Below are positions 27,095-36,363 of a DNA stretch of 64,000 nt, one piece after another. The notes beneath the pieces were generated by a model. It was not told where the DNA came from. It was given only the letters and a program-made list of their open reading frames with translations, and did not search any database. Position numbers and translations under genes: made by a program. The stretch is taken from contig NZ_WUWG01000003.1 in the NCBI RefSeq assembly GCF_009833495.1, forward strand, positions 248,001-312,000, written 5' to 3'. Numbering within the stretch: the first letter of the stretch is position 1; each line of letters begins with the position of its first letter. Source of the DNA: Oceanomicrobium pacificus (GTDB lineage: Bacteria; Pseudomonadota; Alphaproteobacteria; Rhodobacterales; Rhodobacteraceae).

Positions 27095-27788
27095 ACAGGG
27101 AATCGCGCGTCTGTGAAAGGGCGGGCAGGGCCGGATCGAATGTGAAGCCGAACGCGTCGATCTCGCGCCGGTACCAGTCGCTCACGATCCGGCGGCTGGC
27201 GTCGGAATAGTGATCGCGATAATCCGTGTCGCGGTCCCGGAAGCCCGAATTGAGCAACTGCATCCGGATCGGCACGGAGATGCCGACGCGATCCCAGACC
27301 TCCTGCAGCCCGGCCTCCAGTTCGTGGTACATCACCACCTTGTCGGCCACGATCCGGTCGCCGATCGCATATTTGGACCAGTTGTCGAGCCGGACATGGC
27401 GGAACGTGCGGAACATCCAGCTGCGCATGTCGCGGTCGAAGTCGAGATCGTCCGGCTTCCGCCGCCGCTGGCGCTGGAAATAGAGCGAGACCTGGCGTTC
27501 CCACGGGTTCCGCTCGACGGCGAACTTGAAATAGCTGTCGAAGATCTCCGGCCCGTAGACGCGGCGCACTTGCGCGGCCGTGGCATGGGGATGCAGGCCG
27601 AACCGCTCCGGCCATGCGCGTTTGAGCGAGCCTTCGCCCAGCTTGCGGAACCGGCGGGTCTTGTCGCGATAGGTGCGGGCGATGATCGCGTCCTCGCCGA
27701 GCGCGTCGCGCATCGCTGCCGACAGGGATGTGCTGGCGGTCTTCTCGGTGCGCAGGAAGATCAGCTTGTACTTGTGCGAAATGAGCAT
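27063..27788 (-). CDS. Sulfotransferase-family protein
   Basis: A 241-residue protein with the PAPS-binding signatures of sulfotransferases: a 5-phosphosulfate loop [11 protein letters not shown] near the N-terminus and a 3-phosphate motif [13 protein letters not shown]. It would transfer sulfate from PAPS to a carbohydrate or small molecule; the acceptor cannot be inferred. The ATG at 27788 starts directly at the fold ([19 protein letters not shown]); a TTG about 105 bp upstream is open but poorly supported. It overlaps rimO by 32 bp, so the two are co-transcribed though probably unrelated in function. Confidence 0.78.
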   Translation of the reverse strand: MLISHKYKLIFLRTEKTASTSLSAAMRDALGEDAIIARTYRDKTRRFRKLGEGSLKRAWPERFGLHPHATAAQVRRVYGPEIFDSYFKFAVERNPWERQVSLYFQRQRRRKPDDLDFDRDMRSWMFRTFRHVRLDNWSKYAIGDRIVADKVVMYHELEAGLQEVWDRVGISVPIRMQLLNSGFRDRDTDYRDHYSDASRRIVSDWYRREIDAFGFTFDPALPALSQTRDSLYERADEPEPA

Positions 27789-27896
27789 CCGGGGGTCCAA
27801 CCGTATGAATGGCGGTGAAGCATTTCCGGATAAACGTGAAGCAAATACAGGTGGTTCAATCAAAGTGGCGTGAGGTCGCAGTGAGGTCGCCAATTG

Positions 27897-28355
27897 TCAG
27901 AGGGGCAGCGGCGCGTCGGGTTTGACCCGTTCCATGACGATCTGGCTCTGGACCCGCGCCACGGCCGGATGCGGCAGGAGCACCGACTGCACAAGATCGT
28001 TCAGTCCGGCGAGATCGCGGCAATAAACCCGCAGAAGGTAGTCGGCCTCTCCGGTCAGGGTCCAGACCGCAACAATATCGTCGCGCCGCCGCGTCATGGC
28101 CACGAAATCAGCGGCATTGGCGGCCGTATGGGCCGCCATGGACACCTGGATGAAGGCCTGTACGCCAAGCCCCAGCCGTACTGGATCGAGGCTCGCGCGG
28201 TAACTGTCGATCAGGCCGCTTTCCTCCAGCCGCTGGCGCCGGCGCCCCGCCTGGCTTGGCGAAAGATTGAGGATCTGGCCCAGATCCTGAGCGGTCAGGC
28301 GTGCGTCGCGTTGCAAAGCACGCAGCAAGCGCCGGTCGATGGAATCGAGTGTCAT
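27897..28355 (-). CDS. Lrp/AsnC-family transcriptional regulator
   Basis: A 152-residue regulator with an N-terminal winged helix-turn-helix (DSIDRRLLRALQRDARLTAQDLGQ...SPSQAGRR) and a C-terminal RAM/AsnC ligand domain (VWTLTGEADYLLRVYC). The ATG at 28355 was chosen because the family starts just before LDSIDRRLL. It is divergent from hppD with 149 bp between, so control of tyrosine degradation in response to an amino acid is likely. Confidence 0.88.
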   Translation of the reverse strand: MTLDSIDRRLLRALQRDARLTAQDLGQILNLSPSQAGRRRQRLEESGLIDSYRASLDPVRLGLGVQAFIQVSMAAHTAANAADFVAMTRRRDDIVAVWTLTGEADYLLRVYCRDLAGLNDLVQSVLLPHPAVARVQSQIVMERVKPDAPLPL

Positions 28356-28367
28356 TTTCTCAGTGTC

Positions 28368-28389
28368 TGCAATATTTCCGCGCATTGCA
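28368..28389. promoter_or_regulatory. Candidate Lrp-type operator, TGCAAT-N10-ATTGCA
   Basis: A perfect 6-bp inverted repeat with a 10-bp AT-rich centre lies 13 bp upstream of the regulator start and about 116 bp upstream of hppD. Spacing of about two thirds to one helical turn pair suits a dimeric Lrp/AsnC protein. It probably mediates autoregulation and control of hppD. Confidence 0.45.
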
Positions 28390-28504
28390 ATTCCTCGATG
28401 CGTGATATGCGCACCAATCCAGCCGATTAGGCGACAGAATGCGGCCTGCCCGCATGGCGTCCGCGATACACTCGCGCCCAACTGGATTTCCGAAGGAGAG
28501 AAAC

Positions 28505-29614
28505 ATGGGACCCTTCCCGCATGACGCCCCGCGCGCCGAGATCACCGACGCCAACCCCGCCGGCACGGACGGGTTCGAGTTTGTCGAATTCGCGCATGAA
28601 AACCCTGAAGAACTGGAAACGCTCTTCACCCGCATGGGATATGCCCCCGTGGCCCGCCATCGCACGAAGAACATCACGCTGTGGCGGCAGGGCGACATCA
28701 CCTATGTGGTCAATGCCGAGCCGGGCAGCTTCGGGATGCGCTTCGTGGCGGAACACGGCCCCTGCGCGCCTTCGATGGCCTGGCGGGTCGTCGACGCGCA
28801 GCACGCGTTCGACCATGCGGTTGCGAAAGGCGCGGAGCCTTATCTGGGCGATGACAAGGTGCTCGACGTGCCCGCGATCCAGGGCATCGGCGGCAGCCTG
28901 ATCTATTTTGTCGATACTTATGGCGAGCGTGGCTCGGCCTATGATGCGGAATATGACTGGCTCGGCGACCATGACCCGAAACCGCGCGGGGTCGGCTTCT
29001 ACTATCTCGACCATCTGACGCACAATGTCCGCCGCGGCAACATGGACACCTGGTTCGATTTCTATGCCAGGATCTTCAATTTCCGCCAGATCCGGTTCTT
29101 CGATATCGAAGGCAAGCTGACCGGACTTTTCAGCCGCGCGCTCACCTCGCCTTGCGGCCGGATCCGCATCCCGATCAACGAGAGCGCGGACGAGAAAAGC
29201 CAGATCGAGGAATATCTGCGCCGCTACAAGGGCGAGGGCATCCAGCATATCGCGGTCGGAACCGAAGATATTTACGGCGCCACCGACGAGATTGCCGAAC
29301 GCGGGCTGAAATTCATGCCGAAGCCGCCCGAGACCTACTATGCCATGTCGCACGAGCGCGTCACCGGCCATGAGGAACCGATCGACCAGATGCAGAAACA
29401 CGGCATCCTGATCGACGGGGAAGGGGTCGTGGATGGCGGCGAGACCCGCATCCTCTTGCAGATCTTCTCCAAGACCGTGATCGGGCCGATCTTCTTCGAA
29501 TTCATCCAGCGCAAGGGTGATGACGGGTTCGGCGAAGGCAATTTCAAGGCGCTCTTCGAGAGCATCGAAGCCGACCAGATCGCCCGCGGCGTCTTGAGCG
29601 ACGACGCGGCCTGA
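28505..29614 (+). CDS. hppD: 4-hydroxyphenylpyruvate dioxygenase
   Basis: A 369-residue Fe(II) enzyme converting 4-hydroxyphenylpyruvate to homogentisate in tyrosine catabolism. The three iron ligands are visible: His170 (DHLTHNV), His248 (QHIAVGT) and Glu332 (FFEFIQRKG). The C-terminal substrate helix GFGEGNFKALFESIE is intact. GGAGAG lies 6 bp before the ATG, which fixes the start; a longer frame upstream runs through the divergent promoter. The Lrp-family neighbour is the likely regulator. No homogentisate dioxygenase gene is in the window. Confidence 0.95.
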   Translation: MGPFPHDAPRAEITDANPAGTDGFEFVEFAHENPEELETLFTRMGYAPVARHRTKNITLWRQGDITYVVNAEPGSFGMRFVAEHGPCAPSMAWRVVDAQHAFDHAVAKGAEPYLGDDKVLDVPAIQGIGGSLIYFVDTYGERGSAYDAEYDWLGDHDPKPRGVGFYYLDHLTHNVRRGNMDTWFDFYARIFNFRQIRFFDIEGKLTGLFSRALTSPCGRIRIPINESADEKSQIEEYLRRYKGEGIQHIAVGTEDIYGATDEIAERGLKFMPKPPETYYAMSHERVTGHEEPIDQMQKHGILIDGEGVVDGGETRILLQIFSKTVIGPIFFEFIQRKGDDGFGEGNFKALFESIEADQIARGVLSDDAA

Positions 29615-29653
29615 TGCGCTCGGTTGGCCTGCGCCCTGCGGGGCGCGGGCGCG

Positions 29654-31156
29654 CTATTGCGTCCGCATCGCAAGTTCGGCGGTCGGCACGACGGGCACCG
29701 GCTGGAAGGTCAGCGTCAGGCCGAAGAGCGTCAGCCCGATTGCCAGCACGCAGGCAGCCCCGGCCAGACGGGCGCCAAGGGCAAACCGCTCGCGCTGGCC
29801 GTCGCTGCTGCCGATGCGGCCCTCGACCCAGTTCCGGCTCCAGATCGCGGCGATGCCGATGGCCGACATGGCCACGGCCATACCGGCTGAAATCGCCACC
29901 ACCATCACGATGGCGGGCCAGATCAGGTCATTGGCCAGCCCGAACAGCATGATGATCAGCGCGCCGGTACAGGGCACGATTCCGACCGAAGCGGCCAGCC
30001 AGCCGCCGCCCTTGGGGGCGGCTGCAGCGGCGCAGGCGGCACAGCCGGAATGGGCATGCGTGTGGTCGTGATGATGCTCGGGCCCGTGGGTGTGGCCGTG
30101 CTCATGGTGGTCATGCGCATGATGGTCATGATCATGGTGATGCGCGTCTGACACATGCGTATGGTCGTGGTCGTGCGCAACGGTGCCTGACGCAGCGGCG
30201 TTGCGCCGGCTGGAGCGATAGGCGCGGATGGCGGCCAGCGCCTGCCAGAGCATCACCGAGCCGATTGCGATGATCAACCCGTAGCTTGCAAGCCGGACAG
30301 CCCGGAAGTCCGACGGCGCGCCGCCGGTCGTCTGCCGCACCGTGAAGTCGAACAGGAACACGATCGCGATGGCGGAGAAGACATGGAACACCGCGATCCG
30401 CACACCCATGGTCACGCCACGGCGCAGGCTGCCGCCGGTGCCGACAAAATAGGAGATGACCACCGTCTTGCCGTGGCCGGGGCCAAGCGTGTGGAACGCG
30501 CCATAGCCGAAGGACAGGAGGAGCGCGAAGAGAAGGGCGCGGGTCGAGCCGCCTTGCCCGAGTGCCGTCATGCTGTCAGTGAAGAGCGAATTCACCCAGA
30601 TCTGCGCGCGGGTCACGAACGGCACATCGCTTGCTGAACGTGCGAAAACCCGACCGGGCGTGCCCGCAAGGACCGCATCTTCCAGCACATAGGACGTCTC
30701 GACCGGCCGGCTGCCATCCACATGGAAGAGCATCTGTTCGGCCGGTTCATGGCGCAACGTGCCGGCGATGCGCGCCGGCTCATAGGGTTTGGCAAGGTCG
30801 ATCCCGCCCGGATAGGTGACGGTGATCATCTGGTTCGGCGGCGGGGCCGGCGTGTGGATGCAGGCCCCGACCCATGGCACCAGCAGGAAGTCGACCACCC
30901 GCCCATGCTCCCAGGCAAGCGGCAGCACATAGCCGTCGATCAGGATGTCCGTGCCGACCAGTCCGGCGGCAACAGTGTTTGCCGTGGCGCCGTCGGCGGC
31001 GGTTGACATTGCGCCAGCCTCGACCGGCGCGAGCACGTCCCAGGACACGAGCGTCCGGTCCGACGCCGCAACGGCAGAGGCGTAGCAGAAGAGGACGGTC
31101 GTCAGCACGGCAGCCGCGACCGAAGCCCAGATTTTCCAGAAACCTGCTAGACGCAT
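29654..31156 (-). CDS. DUF3299 - NicO (RcnA-like) metal exporter fusion with His-rich loop
   Basis: A 500-residue protein. Residues 1-31 are a signal or membrane anchor. Residues about 66-165 carry the DUF3299 hallmark FLLVPWVGACIHTPAPPPNQ. From about 205 there is a NicO-type transporter with about six helices and the motif HTLGPGHGK (222-230). Residues 328-372 form a loop with some 20 His residues plus Asp and two Cys in GCAAC, a likely metal sensor or buffer. Nickel, cobalt or zinc efflux is the probable role. AAGGAG 7 bp before the ATG at 31156 fixes the start; longer frames exist upstream. Confidence 0.8.
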   Translation of the reverse strand: MRLAGFWKIWASVAAAVLTTVLFCYASAVAASDRTLVSWDVLAPVEAGAMSTAADGATANTVAAGLVGTDILIDGYVLPLAWEHGRVVDFLLVPWVGACIHTPAPPPNQMITVTYPGGIDLAKPYEPARIAGTLRHEPAEQMLFHVDGSRPVETSYVLEDAVLAGTPGRVFARSASDVPFVTRAQIWVNSLFTDSMTALGQGGSTRALLFALLLSFGYGAFHTLGPGHGKTVVISYFVGTGGSLRRGVTMGVRIAVFHVFSAIAIVFLFDFTVRQTTGGAPSDFRAVRLASYGLIIAIGSVMLWQALAAIRAYRSSRRNAAASGTVAHDHDHTHVSDAHHHDHDHHAHDHHEHGHTHGPEHHHDHTHAHSGCAACAAAAAPKGGGWLAASVGIVPCTGALIIMLFGLANDLIWPAIVMVVAISAGMAVAMSAIGIAAIWSRNWVEGRIGSSDGQRERFALGARLAGAACVLAIGLTLFGLTLTFQPVPVVPTAELAMRTQ

Positions 31157-31367
31157 CCTGTTGCTCCTTCTGCTCATGGGACCAAACTGCAGCATCACGG
31201 CCCGTCGTCAAGCGCTGGCCGGGTTGGATGTCGTTCGCCGGCGCCTGTCCGCCCAACGCCGTGCGTCGCGCCACTGTGCCAGCTTGTCCGCCACTTGGCG
31301 ACCGCAAACCGGGTGCGCATCATCCGCGACAGATCACAATTTTTTCTGTGTAGACCGGCGCAAAACG

Positions 31368-31393
31368 AAAAAAGGCACCCCGGAGGGTGCCTT
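31368..31393 (-). terminator. Terminator of tRNA-Glu
   Basis: On the minus strand AAGGCACCC, a 4-nt TCCG loop and GGGTGCCTT form a 9-bp stem followed by a T-rich tract. It starts 8 bp after the CCA end of the tRNA gene. Confidence 0.9.
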
Positions 31394-31401
31394 GTTTCAG
31401 A

Positions 31402-31477
31402 TGGTACGCCCTACGGGACTCGAACCCGTGTTTCCGCCGTGAAAGGGCGGCGTCCTAGACCACTAGACGAAGGGCGC
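31402..31477 (-). tRNA. tRNA-Glu (anticodon TTC)
   Basis: A 76-nt tRNA with encoded CCA. The acceptor stem GCGCCCT pairs with AGGGCGT (first pair G-T), the anticodon arm is CCGCC-CTTTCAC-GGCGG with TTC at the anticodon, and the T arm reads ACGGG-TTCGAGT-CCCGT. It reads GAA and GAG codons. It lies between recJ and the NicO fusion gene on the same strand and has its own terminator. Confidence 0.97.
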
Positions 31478-31553
31478 TCCGTCTCTGTGAGGCGTGATTT
31501 ACTGGCAGCGGCGACCGGGTGCAAGAGGCTTTTCGCCCGATTGCGAACTTTTT

Positions 31554-33305
31554 TCAGCCTGCCGCTGCGGCATCCTCAAGACGCAGCTTCACCTTGCGGC
31601 GACCCTGCCATGTGTCGATCTCGATCCGGCCCGCGACATGAAAGACGCCACCGCCATGGGCCACCAGTGCGGGGCCCAGATCACCCTGCATGGCGCGGAA
31701 GGCGATGGCGTCGATCCGGCCGCCCTCGGCATCGGAAAAGGTCACCTGCAAGTGCCCGTCACCCACCTCCCGCGTGAAGCGGATCCGCATGTCCGACAGG
31801 GCGACGCGCGGGGCAGGGGCGCCTGCGCCGAAAGGGCCTGCCGTGTCGAGCGCCTCGACCAGTTCCGGCGTTGCCGCGCGGGCCGCCAGCAGCCCGTCGA
31901 GCCGCAGATCCTGCGGGCCAGCGCGGTCCGCGCCCTGCCGCGCCAAAAGCGCGCCAAGCCGGTCCATCGCCGGCTCCAGTTGGTCGCGTGCCACGGTCAG
32001 CCCGGCCGCCATCTTGTGGCCACCGCCTTTCAGGAGCACGCCCTCGCGCGCGCAGGCGGCTATGGCGCTGCCAAGATCCACGCCGGAGATCGAACGGCCC
32101 GATCCCTTGCCCTCGTCGCCGTCCAGTCCGATGACCACGGCAGGGCGGTTGGTGGCTTCCTTCAGGCGCGCCGCCACGATCCCGACAACGCCGGGATGCC
32201 AGCCCTCTCCGGCCGCCCAGACAAGCGGTCCGGACGTGCCGCGGTCTTCAGCCTGCATGAGCGCGGCGTCGAGCACGGCCGCCTCTATGTCGCGCCGTTC
32301 GCGGTTGAGCCGGTCCAGTTCTTCGGCCAGAGCCTGCGCCTCGTGCAGATCGTCCGTGGCCAGAAGGCGGGCGCCGAGGTCAGCCTTGCCGATCCGTCCG
32401 CCTGCGTTGATCCGCGGGCCGAGCAGGAAGCCCAGATGATAGGCCGCGGGCGCGCTGTTCATCTTCGCGAGATCGGCCAGTGCCACGAGGCCCGGACGCC
32501 CCCTTCCGGCCATCACCTTCAACCCCTGCCGCACGAACACCCGGTTGAGGCCGCGCAGCGGCGCGACATCGGCCACGGTGGCCAACGCGACAAGATCGAG
32601 CAGGCCCAGCAGGTCCGGCCCGTCCGTGCCGGCGGCTCTGAGCGCGCGGTTGGCCGAGACGAGGAGCAGGAACACCACGCCCGCCGCGCAGAGATAGTCC
32701 AGTTCGCCATCCGCGTCCTGCCGGTTCGGGTTCACCACGGCGCAGGCGTCGGGCAGATGTTCGCCGCCCAGATGATGGTCGAGGATGATGACATCCGCAC
32801 CGGCCGCCCGCGCAGCCGCCACCGGTGCGATCGACAGCGTGCCGCAATCGACGCAGATGATCAGGTCGTGATCCGCGCCGAGCGCCGCCATCGCGGGCTC
32901 GTTCGGGCCATAGCCCTCGTCGATCCGGTCGGGCACATAAAGCGTCGGTGTCAGGCCGAAATGGCGCAGCCAGCGGAGAAGCAGCGCCGACGAGGCGCCG
33001 CCGTCCACGTCATAGTCGCCGAACACGGCCACCCGTTCGCGGCCCTTGAGCGCCGCCACCAGCCGCTCGGTCGCGGCATCCATGTCGCGCAACCGGCTCG
33101 GATCGGGCATTTCCGTTCGAAGCTTGGGGTCGAGGAAAGCAGGCACTTCGGTCGCCGGCACGTCGAGCCGTGCCAGCACCCGCGCCAGCATGTCGGGCAG
33201 GTCGTGCTGCTGCCGCAGGCTCTGGGCCAGCCGGTCCTCCTGATCCGTCGGACCGACCCAGCGCCGCCCGGTCAGCGACTGTTCCACACCGAGATAGGCC
33301 GTCAT
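31554..33305 (-). CDS. recJ: RecJ single-strand-specific 5'-3' exonuclease
   Basis: A 583-residue DHH-family exonuclease for recombination and mismatch repair. Motifs: FGDYDVDGGAS (motif I), ICVDCG, ILDHHLGG (the DHH signature), then GPRINAGGRIG of the DHHA1 domain and a C-terminal OB fold. The normal ATS of motif I reads ASS here, a mild change. It overlaps the upstream small membrane protein gene by 4 bp and the gene ends 76 bp before tRNA-Glu. Confidence 0.94.
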   Translation of the reverse strand: MTAYLGVEQSLTGRRWVGPTDQEDRLAQSLRQQHDLPDMLARVLARLDVPATEVPAFLDPKLRTEMPDPSRLRDMDAATERLVAALKGRERVAVFGDYDVDGGASSALLLRWLRHFGLTPTLYVPDRIDEGYGPNEPAMAALGADHDLIICVDCGTLSIAPVAAARAAGADVIILDHHLGGEHLPDACAVVNPNRQDADGELDYLCAAGVVFLLLVSANRALRAAGTDGPDLLGLLDLVALATVADVAPLRGLNRVFVRQGLKVMAGRGRPGLVALADLAKMNSAPAAYHLGFLLGPRINAGGRIGKADLGARLLATDDLHEAQALAEELDRLNRERRDIEAAVLDAALMQAEDRGTSGPLVWAAGEGWHPGVVGIVAARLKEATNRPAVVIGLDGDEGKGSGRSISGVDLGSAIAACAREGVLLKGGGHKMAAGLTVARDQLEPAMDRLGALLARQGADRAGPQDLRLDGLLAARAATPELVEALDTAGPFGAGAPAPRVALSDMRIRFTREVGDGHLQVTFSDAEGGRIDAIAFRAMQGDLGPALVAHGGGVFHVAGRIEIDTWQGRRKVKLRLEDAAAAG

Positions 33306-33610
33306 GATCCGTCCTGCCCATCGTGATCCGAGCCGGTGACGCGGATCATCCGCAGGACCGCGCGCAGGAAGAGCACACCGGCCCCCAGCACCCAGAGGAT
33401 CGCGAAAACCAGCGCGGCGCTCATGCCGTCACCGGCCAGCCGTGCGGCGAGCGCCAGCCCGATGCCGAGCATCACCAGCATGGCAAGAACCGGCACGATC
33501 GCGGCCCTGCCGCGGTGCATCCGCGGCGCGTGCGCGCCGTCCGGGCGCGCCGCCGTGGCTTGCGTGGTGCGCTTCTGCGGGGGGGCCGTCCTGTGGCTGC
33601 GATCCGTCAC
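33302..33610 (-). CDS. Small membrane protein upstream of recJ
   Basis: A 102-residue protein with a basic, low-complexity N-terminus (residues 1-35) and two hydrophobic segments (about 38-58 and 65-87), ending in a short acidic tail. It lies between glpX (19 bp) and recJ (4-bp overlap), so it is part of their operon. I do not recognise a family and offer no function. Confidence 0.6.
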   Translation of the reverse strand: MTDRSHRTAPPQKRTTQATAARPDGAHAPRMHRGRAAIVPVLAMLVMLGIGLALAARLAGDGMSAALVFAILWVLGAGVLFLRAVLRMIRVTGSDHDGQDGS

Positions 33611-33629
33611 GATGTCCGGCTGTGGCGGG

Positions 33630-34595
33630 TCAGTTGTTGTTCTGGCGATAGTAGAGCCGCCGCACGGAGCCGGTCTTGGAGCGCATCAGGATCGTTTCGG
33701 TTTCCAGAAAATCGCCGTCGCGTTTCGCGCCGGTCACGATCGACCCGTCGGTGACGCCGGTGGCCGCGAAGATCACATGCTGGGTCACCATCTCGTCGCG
33801 GGTATAGATCCGGTCGAGGTCGGTGATGCCGGCCTTGGCGGCGCGGGCGCGTTCATCGTCGTTGCGGAAGGTCAGGCGGCCCTGGATCTGGCCGCCCATG
33901 CATTTCATTGCCGCGGCCGCCAGCACGCCTTCAGGCGCGCCGCCCGACCCCATATACATGTCGACGCCGGTCTTGCGGGTCTCGGCGCAATGGATGACGC
34001 CCGCCACGTCGCCATCGGTGATCAGCCGGATACGGGCGCCGGTGGCCCGGATTTCCTCAACCAGTGCCTGATGGCGGGGGCGTTCCAGAACGCAGACCAT
34101 CAGGTCGCTCGGGTCGCAGCCCTTGGCGCGGGCGAGCGTCTCGATCCGCTCCGTCGGGCTCATGTCGAGCGTGACGAGCCCTTCCTCGTAGCCCGGTCCG
34201 ATGGCGAGCTTGTCCATATAGACGTCGGGCGCATGTAGCATCGAGCCGCGCGGGCCCATGGCAATGACGGCCAGCGCATTGGGCATGTCCTTGGCGGTCA
34301 ACGTCGTGCCTTCCAGCGGGTCGAGGGCAATGTCCACGCCCGGTCCGTTGCCGGTGCCGACCTCCTCGCCGATGTAAAGCATCGGGGCCTCGTCGCGCTC
34401 GCCCTCACCGATCACGACCACGCCGGAAATGTCGAGCATGTTGAGCTGGCGGCGCATCGCGTCAACGGCGGCCTGGTCGGCAGCCTTTTCATCGCCCGAG
34501 CCGATCAGCCGCGCCGAAGCGATGGCCGCGGCTTCGGAGACCCGCGCGAGCCCAAGCGAGAGCATCCGGTCGGAGAAGATCGTGTCATCCTGCAT
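33630..34595 (-). CDS. glpX: Class II fructose-1,6-bisphosphatase
   Basis: A 321-residue GlpX-type phosphatase of gluconeogenesis. The metal sites are visible as IGEGERDEAPML (62-73) and DPLEGTT (92-98), and the substrate loop as GSGGAPEGVLAAAA. The start at 34595 (MQDDTIFSDRML) matches the family and has AAGGA upstream; a longer frame is not supported. It lies 53 bp after hom on the same strand, a pairing common in Rhodobacterales as far as I know. Confidence 0.94.
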   Translation of the reverse strand: MQDDTIFSDRMLSLGLARVSEAAAIASARLIGSGDEKAADQAAVDAMRRQLNMLDISGVVVIGEGERDEAPMLYIGEEVGTGNGPGVDIALDPLEGTTLTAKDMPNALAVIAMGPRGSMLHAPDVYMDKLAIGPGYEEGLVTLDMSPTERIETLARAKGCDPSDLMVCVLERPRHQALVEEIRATGARIRLITDGDVAGVIHCAETRKTGVDMYMGSGGAPEGVLAAAAMKCMGGQIQGRLTFRNDDERARAAKAGITDLDRIYTRDEMVTQHVIFAATGVTDGSIVTGAKRDGDFLETETILMRSKTGSVRRLYYRQNNN

Positions 34596-34648
34596 CGGTC
34601 GGTTTCCTTGTCCCTGTTCTGTTGCCTTCCGCAGCCTAGCGCGGAAGA

Positions 34649-35935
34649 TCAAACGTTTTCGATACGGATCGCCACTGGCTGCGACCGGTTGACGGGCAGG
34701 GCGGCAATCTGTTCGAGCGCCGCATCAAGCGCCGCGCGGTCGGTTTCATGGGTCACGATGAGCACCGGCGCCTCGTCGGCCTGATGGTCATACTGGCGCA
34801 TCCGGTTGATCGAGATGCCCTGCGCGCCAAGGGCCTGCGCGACACTGGCGAGCGCGCCCGGCTTGTCGTGGAGCGAAAAGCGCAAATAGAAGGCCGATGC
34901 CGGACCAGAGCCGCCCTCGACAGGGGCCACGAGGCTGGCGGCCGGACGGCCGAAGACCGGAATGACAAGTCCGCGGGCAATGTCGACCACGTCGCCCATG
35001 ATCGCGCTGGCGGTCGGTCCTTCGCCGGCACCCGGACCCTGATAGACGGTCTGGCCGACGAAATCGCCCTCGACCACGACCATGTTGGTCACGCCTTCCA
35101 GTTGCCCCAGCGGCGAAGCTTCGGGGACGAGGCAGGGCTGCATCCGCTGTTCCAGCCGCCCGTCGCGATGGGTGGCCACCCCAAGGAGCTTGATCCGGTA
35201 GCCCATGTCCCGCGCATGTTCGATGTCGGTCAGGCTGATATGGTCGATCCCCTCGATCGCCACCGCGCCGAAATCGACCCGGGTGCCGAAAGCCGCGGCA
35301 GACAGGAGCGCCAGCTTGTGCGCGGCATCGATCCCGCCCACATCGACGCTCGGGTCGGCTTCGGCATAGCCGAGCGCCTGCGCATCGGCGAGCACATCGG
35401 CATAGTCCGCGCCGGTCGATTCCATTTCCGTCAGGATGTAGTTGCAGGTCCCGTTCATCACGCCCATGACGCGGTGGATCGCGTTGGCAGCGAGCCCTTC
35501 GGTCAGGGCCTTCACGATCGGAATGCCGCCCGCAACCGCGGCCTCGTAGCGCAGCGCCAGCCCCTTGGCATCGGCCAGTTCGGCCAGCGCCTGCCCGTGC
35601 ATGGCCAGCATGGCCTTGTTGGCGGTGACCACATGTTTGCCCGCGGCCAGAGCCGCTTCGGTGGCGGCCTTGGCCGGGCCATCCTCGCCGCCGATCACCT
35701 CGATCAGAACATCCACATCGTCCCGCCGCGCCACCGCGACCGGATCGTCTTCCCAAGCGTAGCCGGACAGGTCGACTCCGCGATCCTTGGACCGCGAGCG
35801 CGCGGAAATCGCCGTGATCTCGACCGGGCGACCGGCGCGCGCTTCCAGGAGCGCAGCGTGGGTCTGGACAATGCGGACGATCCCCGTGCCGACGGTTCCG
35901 AGCCCGGCAAGGCCCAAGCGAAGCGGTGATGTCAT
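34649..35935 (-). CDS. hom: Homoserine dehydrogenase
   Basis: A 428-residue NAD(P)-dependent enzyme making homoserine from aspartate semialdehyde for threonine and methionine synthesis. It has the Rossmann motif GLAGLGTVGTG near residue 8, the catalytic domain with MNGTCNYILTEME and ALGYAEADPSVDVGGIDAAHK, and a C-terminal ACT domain (about 350-428, FSLHDKPGALASVAQAL), suggesting feedback control by threonine. Confidence 0.96.
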   Translation of the reverse strand: MTSPLRLGLAGLGTVGTGIVRIVQTHAALLEARAGRPVEITAISARSRSKDRGVDLSGYAWEDDPVAVARRDDVDVLIEVIGGEDGPAKAATEAALAAGKHVVTANKAMLAMHGQALAELADAKGLALRYEAAVAGGIPIVKALTEGLAANAIHRVMGVMNGTCNYILTEMESTGADYADVLADAQALGYAEADPSVDVGGIDAAHKLALLSAAAFGTRVDFGAVAIEGIDHISLTDIEHARDMGYRIKLLGVATHRDGRLEQRMQPCLVPEASPLGQLEGVTNMVVVEGDFVGQTVYQGPGAGEGPTASAIMGDVVDIARGLVIPVFGRPAASLVAPVEGGSGPASAFYLRFSLHDKPGALASVAQALGAQGISINRMRQYDHQADEAPVLIVTHETDRAALDAALEQIAALPVNRSQPVAIRIENV

Positions 35936-36024
35936 GGTTGTCCTGTCCCGATCTGAATTGGTCTCGATGTTGCTTAGGGGATCAGCGCGGGCGCTGCAAC
36001 CGCCGCGCCGCCGGAGGGCTTTGA

Positions 36025-36363
36025 TCAGGGCTCCCAGAAGCCCCAGCCGTCCGGCGTGAAGCCGCGCGCGAGCGCTATGCGGCTCGTGCGTTCCTCATGC
36101 AGCCAGATCTCGTCAACGGCGAGCGCGACATCCTCCACCGCGACGGAAAACCCGCCATCCTCGGATGGGGTCGCCGCATAGCCGAACATGCCGAGCGCGC
36201 GGGTGGCGGCCTCCAGATCGGCTCCGGCGCCCGGGACGAATGTCAGATCGAGCGTGACGCGCGCATCCTGCGGGAAATCGGCTTCGCTGCGAAGCTGGTG
36301 CAAGGTGGCGGCGGTCTGCGCCTGTTGCAGTTCGAAATCCCAGTCCGGAGTCAGATCGGTCAT
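36025..36363 (-). CDS. RraB-family (RNase E inhibitor-like) protein
   Basis: A 112-residue protein resembling the RraB fold: an N-terminal helix, a D..LTFVP strand, an ALGMFGYAAT helix-strand, and the end TPDGWGFWEP, which recalls the DGWG..F.. tail of E. coli RraB. Its start overlaps the alaC stop by 4 bp (ATGA), so it is the second gene of that operon. Direct inhibition of RNase E is inferred from the family and not shown by any specific residue. Confidence 0.65.
   Translation of the reverse strand: MTDLTPDWDFELQQAQTAATLHQLRSEADFPQDARVTLDLTFVPGAGADLEAATRALGMFGYAATPSEDGGFSVAVEDVALAVDEIWLHEERTSRIALARGFTPDGWGFWEP

Noticed and set aside
31402-31477. tRNA-Glu as an attachment site for an integrated element
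   Set aside because: No integrase, no duplicated tRNA 3-end and core genes on both sides.
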